From an uncultured bacterium (GTDB lineage Bacteria > Bdellovibrionota_C > UBA2361 > SZUA-149 > CALKYB01), in NCBI GenBank assembly GCA_938022485.1, contig CALIEE010000250.1, positions 1 to 9,267 of the forward strand: a DNA stretch of 9,267 bases. The letters are read 5' to 3'. Positions 1 through 5,069 of this stretch are shown here, piece by piece. The stretch's first letter is position 1. The number at the start of each line of letters is the position of its first letter. The notes under the pieces are model-generated. The model was not told where the DNA came from. It searched no databases and saw nothing but the letters and a program-made list of their open reading frames with translations. Made by a program: the position numbers and the translations under genes.

Positions 1-1111
1 CTGTGTAGAAAAGAGAAACTTTATATTGTTCAGTGATACTCCAAAAACGGTCGGGTGTAGGGTAAGTGGGAACCCCTTCAAACATTACTTGGGTGGCGCC
101 ATTGGACATTGGGCCGTAAACAAAATAGGAGTGTCCAGTAATCCACCCGACATCGGCTGTGCACCAGAAAATATCTGTTTCTTTAACATCAAAAACATAT
201 TTGAAAGTTAGGTGAGTATAAAGCTGGTATCCAGCATTAGTATGAAGAACTCCCTTAGGTTTTCCAGTGCTTCCGCTAGTATATAGAATGAAAAGAGGAT
301 CCTCGGCCTCTAAATGCTCAGGATCGCAGTCAGCAGAGACTTTCTCTGTTTCCTCCTTCCACCAAAAGTCACGTCCGTCCTTCATTTCAGGAGCGGTGTT
401 GCCTCTATCGAAGACCATTACAGTTTTGACTGATGGACAGTCGGCAACAGCTTGGTCGACTTTTTCTTTTAGATTTAAAGTTTTTCCAGCATGGTAGCTA
501 ACATCAGTAGTTACAACCACTTCACTGGCGCAGTCATTGATTCGACTTTTTAGAGACTCAGGACTGAAGGCTGAAAAGACAACGCTATGAATCGCACCAA
601 TTCTTGCACAGGCAAGTAAGGCAACAGCAGCCTCTGGAATCATTGGCATGAAAATAGTTACAACTGTTCCTTTTTTGGCGCCCTTACTTTTAAGAACATT
701 GGCAAACTTACAAACCTCTTGATGAAGCTCTTTGTAGGATACCTTTCTTTCCTCCTCAGCATTTTCTCCCTGCCAAATTAAAGCTAGCTTGTCGCCGTTA
801 CCCGCTTCAATATGTCGGTCGAGACAATTATAGCTGGCGTTTATTTTTCCGCCTTTGAACCATTCAACATAAGGTGCTTCTTTTTCCCCAACAGAGGCAA
901 AGTCACTTGAAACAACTGAGTCCCACTCTTTGAACCAGTGTAGATTTTTTTTTGCCTGCTCTCCCCAGAAAGCCTCGGGGTTCTCAATTGATTCTTGGTA
1001 GAGTTTTAAATACTCGGCTTCACTGCCAATTTTAGCTTGTTCCCTAAAAGCCTCTGACGGCTCGAAAGTTCTGTTTTCTTTAAGATGGGAGTCGATATTT
1101 TTCTCAGACAT
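1..1111 (-). CDS. acs: Acetyl-CoA synthetase (acetate--CoA ligase), N-terminal part, cut by window edge
   Basis: AMP-forming enzyme converting acetate, ATP and CoA to acetyl-CoA in the cytoplasm. The reading frame is open from an ATG at 1111 to the left edge, giving about 370 residues; full enzymes are about 650, so the C-terminal 40 percent, with the flexible domain and the regulatory acetylatable lysine, lies outside. Visible landmarks in order: N-terminal cap with 'PEAFWGE' near residue 45; 'AIHSVVFSAFSPESL' in the middle; the adenylate-forming P-loop 'YTSGSTGKPKG' at about residues 277-287; 'ADVGWITGHSY' and 'TYPTPDRFWSI' after it. These are diagnostic of Acs rather than other acyl-CoA ligases. 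'SAFSPE' replaces the commoner 'GGFSPE', a mild variation. A purine-rich AAGGAAG precedes the ATG by about nine bases. The gene lies 171 bases downstream of tadA on the same strand and may be read through from it or have its own promoter; none was convincing by eye. Confidence 0.96.
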   Translation of the reverse strand, partial: MSEKNIDSHLKENRTFEPSEAFREQAKIGSEAEYLKLYQESIENPEAFWGEQAKKNLHWFKEWDSVVSSDFASVGEKEAPYVEWFKGGKINASYNCLDRHIEAGNGDKLALIWQGENAEEERKVSYKELHQEVCKFANVLKSKGAKKGTVVTIFMPMIPEAAVALLACARIGAIHSVVFSAFSPESLKSRINDCASEVVVTTDVSYHAGKTLNLKEKVDQAVADCPSVKTVMVFDRGNTAPEMKDGRDFWWKEETEKVSADCDPEHLEAEDPLFILYTSGSTGKPKGVLHTNAGYQLYTHLTFKYVFDVKETDIFWCTADVGWITGHSYFVYGPMSNGATQVMFEGVPTYPTPDRFWSITEQYKVSLFYT

Positions 1112-1282
1112 CGTGGGCAGCTTCCTTGATAATAAAAAACAAAATTCGGCACTTCTCGCCTTATCAACAGGTAAAAAGCTACCAAGATATAGCGTAAATT
1201 TCAAAGAGATGGGGCAGGAAGCTAAGATACTGAACTTAATGAAAGTTTAGCCTATGTCGGCTTCTTCGGTTGAGAGAACTAC

Positions 1283-1720
1283 CTAGCGTAGGCGCTTAAA
1301 GAAGCTTTGTAGTAACTCCCTAGACTCGGTAGCAAGCACTTCACTGACCACCTTCATTTTGGCTGTTCTAAGGTCGTAAAGAGATCCCAGTGCACCAAAC
1401 TTCTGATCATAGCAGCCAAACACAATATTCTGGATGCGAGCTTGTTTAATTGCGCCAAGACACATGGTGCAGGGCTCGACAGTTACGTAAATTGTAGCAT
1501 CACTGAGACGCCAGCGGTTGAGCTTATTGCTGCTCTCTTTAATTATTTTGATCTCGGCGTGGGAGGTTGCGTCCGTGTCCGCTTCAATAGAGTTATGGCC
1601 AGCCGCAACTACCTGGTCATCGACAACTATCACCGCACCAATTGGCACCTCATTAGCTTCGAATGCTTTCCGAGCCTGCTCTAGAGCAAGCTCCATGAAT
1701 TGTTGGTGATAGTCGGACAA
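1283..1720 (-). CDS. tadA: tRNA-specific adenosine deaminase TadA
   Basis: Zinc enzyme that deaminates A34 to inosine in tRNA-Arg(ACG), allowing it to read CGU, CGC and CGA. Numbered from the TTG at 1720, the 145 residues hold the deaminase signature: 'HAE' with zinc ligand His54 and proton-shuttle Glu56, and 'PCTMC' with zinc ligands Cys84 and Cys87. 'EVPIGAV' at residues 24-30 and 'GALGSLYDL' at about 109-117 are also typical of TadA. Start choice: an in-frame ATG at 1792 would put the first codons inside the tRNA-Ser gene and add a proline-rich tail unlike any deaminase, so it is rejected. TTG at 1720 keeps the first helix (SDYHQQFMELALEQA) that aligns with the E. coli N-terminus, with a weak TTGGAA upstream; ATG at 1696 would lose part of it but cannot be excluded. 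The start is 27 bases from the end of tRNA-Ser, so the two are probably co-transcribed. Confidence 0.93.
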   Translation of the reverse strand: MSDYHQQFMELALEQARKAFEANEVPIGAVIVVDDQVVAAGHNSIEADTDATSHAEIKIIKESSNKLNRWRLSDATIYVTVEPCTMCLGAIKQARIQNIVFGCYDQKFGALGSLYDLRTAKMKVVSEVLATESRELLQSFFKRLR

Positions 1721-1747
1721 TATGCAGTTTCCAAGAAATGGAAAAAA

Positions 1748-1835
1748 TGGCGGAGGGGGTGGGATTCGAACCCACGGTGGGATTAACCACACCGGTTTTC
1801 AAGACCGGCACCTTAAACCGCTCGGACACCCCTCC
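1748..1835 (-). tRNA. tRNA-Ser, anticodon UGA
   Basis: An 88-base class II tRNA. Acceptor arms GGAGGGG (1829-1835) and CCCCTCC pair over seven bases, followed by discriminator G and a genome-encoded CCA (1748-1750). The anticodon stem CCGGT/ACCGG encloses the loop CTTGAAA, giving anticodon TGA, which reads UCA and other UCN codons. The T arm contains GGTTCGAATCC. The extra bases between anticodon and T arms form the long variable arm expected for serine tRNA. It starts two bases downstream of the left end of a large palindrome and is followed after 27 bases by tadA. Confidence 0.97.
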
Positions 1836-1837
1836 TA

Positions 1838-1963
1838 GTTGTAAAAGCTAATGCGACCCTTCTCATCGTTGCTCTGCAGGCTTCCTCACTGCGACGTGTT
1901 TAAAACACGCCTCGTTTGTCAGCCTTTGAGCGCCTCGATAAGAACCACTTTAGCTTTTACAAC
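1838..1963. repeat. 126-bp imperfect palindrome with 14-bp terminal inverted arms
   Basis: The outer arms GTTGTAAAAGCTAA (1838-1851) and TTAGCTTTTACAAC (1950-1963) are perfect inverted repeats of 14 bases. At the centre CGTGTTT (1895-1901) and AAACACG (1903-1909) are a perfect 7-base inverted repeat around A1902. Between them the two halves still match in patches, for example TCT-ATCG near 1861-1868 against the complement of CGAT-AGA near 1936-1942, and GGCT against AGCC one base out of register. The whole block can fold into one long interrupted hairpin. It has no open reading frame of note. It resembles a foldback or MITE-like intergenic element, but copy number cannot be seen from one window. 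Confidence 0.75.
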
Positions 1964-1966
1964 CTG

Positions 1967-1996
1967 ATTAAAATGTAAACTACAAAACCTATTCAA
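1967..1996 (-). promoter_or_regulatory. Candidate sigma70 promoter for tRNA-Ser and tadA
   Basis: Read on the minus strand, TTGAAT (1991-1996, four of six matches to TTGACA) is separated by 18 bases from TTTAAT (1967-1972, five of six matches to TATAAT). Transcription would begin near 1960, at the outer arm of the palindrome, so the whole palindrome would form the 5' leader of the tRNA precursor. Prediction from pattern only. Confidence 0.4.
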
Positions 1997-2088
1997 AAGA
2001 CATCTATGGATATCTCCCTTGCGCAGGCGGGAATTACTAGCACTGCCGGGCTTAGCTTTCAATCACTTTTTAATCACTAGTTTAATGC

Positions 2089-2589
2089 CTATTCTCTGAG
2101 GTTTTCTAAGTGTATTGCTCGGCAAATTCGCCATTCTCCTTCTAGTTTTTTCATTTCCAGCTGGCCCCTATGGTGCTCAAAGAATTGGCCATCATCTCCG
2201 GAAGCGGAGCCCAAGGCGCTGCCAGTCAATTGAACTGAAGCGTTTACTCCATTAACCATTATCTCCTCTTGGCTGATGGAAAGCTCTAGTTGGTCTAGGT
2301 AGGACTTCATTTTTAAAAATCCTTGTCTGATTTTAACCTCATCAAAGCTTTTTAATTCAGAGTGTTCGTAATCTTCTGGAGGCTCGAACTCAAAAACGGG
2401 ACAAAAATACTCAACGATTTCTTTCGACAGCGCTAGCAGCTCTATCTTGTTTAACTTCTTGTTGATCGCAGCCTTCCCTCGAAGCTCTTCAAGTCTGGAC
2501 AGTATGGCCTGTTCTTCACTCTGCCCAAAGGAACAGCTCCAGAAGAAGGCTGAAAAAATGAATACTAGATACAATTGGCTTGATTTCAT
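2089..2589 (-). CDS. Small exported, probable lipoprotein of unknown function
   Basis: Not recognised. The 166-residue product begins with a lysine and a hydrophobic stretch (about residues 6-18, 'LYLVFIFSAFFWS') followed by Cys19. 'FWSC' is a poor match to the classical lipobox, so lipoprotein or ordinary signal peptide are both possible; export is the safer claim. Residues 23-62 look helical and charged. The second half, from about residue 85, alternates into strands ending in 'GEWRICRAIHLENL', a pattern reminiscent of the NTF2-like/SnoaL fold (small cone-shaped domains), but no catalytic motif is visible. The gene is divergent from dapF with 53 bases between the starts. No clear ribosome binding site precedes the ATG. 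Real-gene status is supported by the signal-like N-terminus, its length and the absence of a competing frame. Confidence 0.75.
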   Translation of the reverse strand: MKSSQLYLVFIFSAFFWSCSFGQSEEQAILSRLEELRGKAAINKKLNKIELLALSKEIVEYFCPVFEFEPPEDYEHSELKSFDEVKIRQGFLKMKSYLDQLELSISQEEIMVNGVNASVQLTGSALGSASGDDGQFFEHHRGQLEMKKLEGEWRICRAIHLENLRE

Positions 2590-2626
2590 GTTATCTGTTG
2601 GTTGAAACTATCGGTTAAAAAACTTT

Positions 2627-2656
2627 AGTATAGGAATTTGAAGTGAACTTTACCAA
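2627..2656 (-). promoter_or_regulatory. Candidate promoter for the lipoprotein-like gene
   Basis: On the minus strand TTGGTA (2651-2656, four of six) and TATACT (2627-2632, five of six) are 18 bases apart, predicting a start near 2620 and a leader of about 30 bases before the ATG at 2589. The -35 box would lie inside the first codons of dapF. Pattern-based only. Confidence 0.35.
2632..2635 (+). promoter_or_regulatory. Ribosome binding site that fixes the GTG start of dapF
   Basis: AGGA lies seven bases before the GTG at 2643. Together with the conserved 'FTKMHGAGND' immediately after, it supports GTG as the true start; there is no in-frame ATG before residue 6. Confidence 0.6.
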
Positions 2657-3482
2657 AATGCACGGAGCAGGAAACGATTATGTTTATGTTAACTGCTTTG
2701 AAGAAAAGCTGAACTGCGACCTTTCTGCTCTGGCAGTAAAAGTCTCCGATCGTCATTTCGGAATTGGTAGTGACGGTTTGATTTTAATTGAGCCATCTTC
2801 AATTGCCCCAGCAAAAATGAGAATGTTTAACTCTGATGGTTCAGAGGCTGAAATGTGCGGCAATGGCCTACGCTGCGTCGCTAAGTTTGTTTACGATCAT
2901 GGTATTCATTCGGAGTCTGAGTTTGACTTGGAAACAGCTTGTGGATTGAAGCGAGTTAAGCTTAACGTTGAAGGCAGTAGCGTAGATTCGGTAACTATTA
3001 ATATGGGCCAGCCTATTCTTGAGGCCGAACAGATTCCGAGCGGATTTCAACAGTCGCCTGTTGTGAACCAGAAGATAGAAGTATTAGAGAGTGAGTTTTT
3101 GGTTACATGCTTGTCCATGGGTAACCCTCATTGTGTCGTCTTTGTGGATCAGCTAAGCGATGAACTAGTTGAAGGCTTTGGACCTGAAATTGAAAAACAC
3201 GAATACTTTCCAGCTAAAACAAATGTAGAGTTTGTTGAAGTTCTGTCCAAAACCCATCTTCGTCAACGCACTTGGGAGAGAGGGGCAGGAGAGACACTTG
3301 CCTGTGGAACTGGAGCTAGTGCGGTATGTGTTGCTGGTGTTCTAACCGATAGAACAGAGAGAAAGGTTAAGATAAGTCTTTCTGGTGGAGACTTGAATCT
3401 TGATTGGCGTGAGTCTGATGGCAGTGTTTATATGACTGGCCCGGCAGTTGAGATCTATTCAGGAACTTGGTTAGTAGCCTGA
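2643..3482 (+). CDS. dapF: Diaminopimelate epimerase
   Basis: PLP-independent racemase-type enzyme converting LL-diaminopimelate to meso-diaminopimelate, for lysine synthesis and peptidoglycan cross-links; cytoplasmic. The 279 residues match the usual length of about 275. The pseudo-symmetric active site is intact: catalytic Cys72 in 'EMCGNGLRC' and Cys221 in 'ACGTGASAV', with 'MFNSDGSE' at 61-68, 'GNPH' at 160-163 and 'ERGAGET' at 212-218. The N-terminus 'MNFTKMHGAGNDYVYVNCF' is the family start, reached from a GTG codon with AGGA seven bases upstream. The 'NDYVYV' form differs from the 'GNDF' form of E. coli and is, from memory, commoner outside Proteobacteria. It is divergent from the lipoprotein-like gene and convergent with the next gene, whose stop is only seven bases away, so it appears monocistronic. 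No terminator hairpin is visible between the two converging genes. Confidence 0.97.
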   Translation: MNFTKMHGAGNDYVYVNCFEEKLNCDLSALAVKVSDRHFGIGSDGLILIEPSSIAPAKMRMFNSDGSEAEMCGNGLRCVAKFVYDHGIHSESEFDLETACGLKRVKLNVEGSSVDSVTINMGQPILEAEQIPSGFQQSPVVNQKIEVLESEFLVTCLSMGNPHCVVFVDQLSDELVEGFGPEIEKHEYFPAKTNVEFVEVLSKTHLRQRTWERGAGETLACGTGASAVCVAGVLTDRTERKVKISLSGGDLNLDWRESDGSVYMTGPAVEIYSGTWLVA

Positions 3483-3489
3483 ATTGTCT

Positions 3490-3885
3490 TTAGCGGCGAA
3501 ATTCGGCATAGGGATCGTGAACATCTTTTCTGGAACTATTTTCAGTAATGGTGCTCTCGGGAATAATAGTTTTTTCTAGGTATTCTTTCATTCTCGTTCG
3601 GGCACTTAAAGCATCGTTAGTAGCTTGACCTGAGTGAAAAACAGCATAAGGGTCGTGGATATCCTTTTGCTTAGAACTATTTTTTTTGAAATTTAACGAC
3701 GAGTTTTTCGCCGGTTGGATGTTGCTTCTTGAAGCAGCAACATCTGATCTAGGAGCCTCTAGCAAGGTTTTAATCGGCTTTGATTCTTGACTATCTAACC
3801 CTGGACTAAAATCTTGGCGCGAGACAGTGAGCCCCCAGACTGTTGCCACAATCAAAAGCAAGTATATAAACTTTGAGTATTTCAT
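3490..3885 (-). CDS. Small exported or membrane-anchored protein with duplicated KD[IV]HDPYA motif
   Basis: Not recognised. The 131 residues start with a positively charged end and a hydrophobic segment (about residues 6-20, 'FIYLLLIVATVWGLT'), consistent with a signal peptide or anchor, so the rest should be outside the cytoplasm. The remainder is serine-, lysine- and proline-rich and probably disordered. A motif occurs twice: 'NSSKQKDIHDPYAVF' at 69-83 and 'NSSRKDVHDPYAEF' at 116-129, the second ending two residues from the C-terminus. The DNA under the motif is also closely similar, indicating duplication. A short helix-like stretch 'RTRMKEYLEKTI' separates the copies. It follows the hydroxyacid dehydrogenase with nine bases between, and its weak TAGG ribosome site overlaps that gene's stop, so the two are likely one transcript. 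Function unknown; the motif could be a binding peptide. Confidence 0.7.
   Translation of the reverse strand: MKYSKFIYLLLIVATVWGLTVSRQDFSPGLDSQESKPIKTLLEAPRSDVAASRSNIQPAKNSSLNFKKNSSKQKDIHDPYAVFHSGQATNDALSARTRMKEYLEKTIIPESTITENSSRKDVHDPYAEFRR
3501..3681 (-). repeat. Two imperfect direct repeats of about 40 bp inside the small exported gene
   Basis: The segments 3501-3540 and about 3640-3681 encode NSS-(x)-KD-[IV]-HDPYA-x-F. They differ mainly at third codon positions and by one inserted codon in the upstream copy. The preference for silent changes suggests selection on the peptide after duplication. Confidence 0.65.
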
Positions 3886-3894
3886 ATGTTCAAC

Positions 3895-4842
3895 CTACAC
3901 GATTACGTTTCTTTTTTCTCCTTTTTTCCAGGCCGTAAAGTTTTTTAAGGCCTCAGAAACTAGTCGTTCTCTAGCCTCTCTAGTGGCCCAAGCCAGGTGA
4001 GGAGTTATCGTCACGTTATTACAATTTAGAAGTGGGTTGTCTGGTGTTGGCGGCTCAACAGAAAGAACATCCAAGTAGGCATGAGCAATTTGTTCTTTGT
4101 TGAGGGCCGAGGTCAGAGCTTCCTCATTTACTAGTGGCCCTCGTGCAGTGTTGATCAGAATTGCCCCTGACTTCATTTTTGCGAGATTACTGGCATCAAT
4201 CAGTCCTTCTGTCTCTGGTGTTAGAGGACAGTGGAGAGAAATAATATCGGCTGAATAAAATATTTCATCAAGTGAGGTTCTTTGATCTGGGTAGCATCTG
4301 CCGGGTAGAGCAGCTTTCAATACCTTAAGTCCAAAAGCTTCGCCTATTTTCGCAACCTGCTGTCCTATTTCTCCATAGCCAATAATGGCAAGGTTTTTAC
4401 CGTTTAGCTCTCGCGTTGGAATTTTTTGCAATGAAAAGAACTTGCTCTGCTGATATTCTTTTAGCAGTTCATTTGAGGAATTTTCTTCGATTGCTGTGTA
4501 TTGTTTTAGAATATAGGAAAATACTAATTGGGCCACGGAGTCAGTTGAGTAACCGGGCACATTCGTTACAGTAACTCCGTGTTTTTTTGCTGCCTCAAGA
4601 TCTATATTATTTACACCAGTGGCAGTAACCCCCACGTATTTTAATCCGGGGCATGCTTTTAAGAGCTCTTGGTCAACTACAACCTTGTTGGTAAGAATCG
4701 CCTCAGCTGAGCCAATCCGTTCTACTCGGTCTTCTGAGCTGGTAAATTCAAATCTTTGAAACTCCCCGATATCGGAAAATCCAGAAAACTCCAGTCCATC
4801 GAAGTCAGTAACATGGGTGTCGAGGGCTATTATTTGGGACAT
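3895..4842 (-). CDS. D-2-hydroxyacid dehydrogenase (glycerate dehydrogenase / hydroxypyruvate reductase type)
   Basis: NAD(P)-dependent oxidoreductase of the D-isomer 2-hydroxyacid dehydrogenase family, cytoplasmic, usually dimeric. The 315 residues match the family length. The Rossmann motif 'GYGEIG' is at 155-160; the catalytic set is complete with Arg234 ('NTARGPLV'), Glu263 ('LDVLSVEPP') and His282 ('PHLAWAT'). 'DIISLHCPLTPET' at 199-211 and 'VPGYSTDSVAQ' at 95-105 fit the HprA-like branch that reduces hydroxypyruvate or glyoxylate; exact substrate cannot be read from sequence. After the second strand of the nucleotide fold ('LKVLKAALPGR', 172-182) the acidic residue that binds NAD ribose is absent, with Arg182 nearby, which may mean NADPH is accepted. 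First gene of a two-gene unit. The ATG at 4842 has no good ribosome site, but the N-terminus 'MSQIIALDT' starts the first strand as expected. Confidence 0.92.
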   Translation of the reverse strand: MSQIIALDTHVTDFDGLEFSGFSDIGEFQRFEFTSSEDRVERIGSAEAILTNKVVVDQELLKACPGLKYVGVTATGVNNIDLEAAKKHGVTVTNVPGYSTDSVAQLVFSYILKQYTAIEENSSNELLKEYQQSKFFSLQKIPTRELNGKNLAIIGYGEIGQQVAKIGEAFGLKVLKAALPGRCYPDQRTSLDEIFYSADIISLHCPLTPETEGLIDASNLAKMKSGAILINTARGPLVNEEALTSALNKEQIAHAYLDVLSVEPPTPDNPLLNCNNVTITPHLAWATREARERLVSEALKNFTAWKKGEKRNVIV

Positions 4843-4892
4843 AGTGTTAAAATTTGATTACCTACTTTTTTAAATTGAGCATTAGACACTCT

Positions 4893-4922
4893 ATTATTCG
4901 AGCAACTGGTGTTCTAAGTCAA
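4893..4922 (-). promoter_or_regulatory. Candidate sigma70 promoter of the hydroxyacid dehydrogenase unit
   Basis: On the minus strand TTGACT (4917-4922, five of six) and AATAAT (4893-4898, five of six) are 18 bases apart. Transcription would start near 4886, leaving a leader of about 44 bases before the ATG at 4842. It is the best promoter match seen in the window. Confidence 0.55.
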
Positions 4923-4995
4923 TATTTCAAGGTAGACGGGCTTTTGCACTAACTTTGGACGAATTAAGTAAGCTCAAATAGACAGAGACCCTGTC

Positions 4996-5029
4996 AAAAA
5001 AAATAAAGTTGAGCCATCCTTGGCTCAAC
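4996..5029 (-). terminator. Intrinsic terminator of the large membrane-protein gene
   Basis: Read on the minus strand, a perfect 9-bp stem GTTGAGCCA/TGGCTCAAC (5008-5029) closes a four-base loop AGGA and is followed by TTTATTTTTTTT (4996-5007). It lies 40 bases beyond the stop of the membrane-protein gene. A second small inverted repeat, GACAG/CTGTC (4981-4995), follows directly after the T-tract. The T-tract sits only on the minus-strand side, so termination is one-directional. Confidence 0.92.
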
Positions 5030-5069
5030 AAATAACAATCCTTGTAAAAACATCTGAGACCTTTTTTAA

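Noticed and set aside
26..497. Small plus-strand frames at the left edge
   Set aside because: Antisense to the clearly coding acs gene.
1240..1262. Terminator after tadA (AGCC/GGCT on the minus strand)
   Set aside because: Only a four-base stem and a broken T-tract; too weak to call.
1721..1792. N-terminal extension of tadA to the ATG at 1792
   Set aside because: It overlaps the mature tRNA-Ser and gives a proline-rich stretch unlike any deaminase N-terminus.
2061..2077. Tandem AATCACT repeats downstream of the lipoprotein-like gene
   Set aside because: Two copies of seven bases in AT-rich intergenic DNA; not distinguishable from chance.
2602..2629. Promoter for dapF, TTGAAA-16-TTTAGT
   Set aside because: Transcription would start around 2636, after the AGGA ribosome site, which contradicts the site that supports the GTG start.
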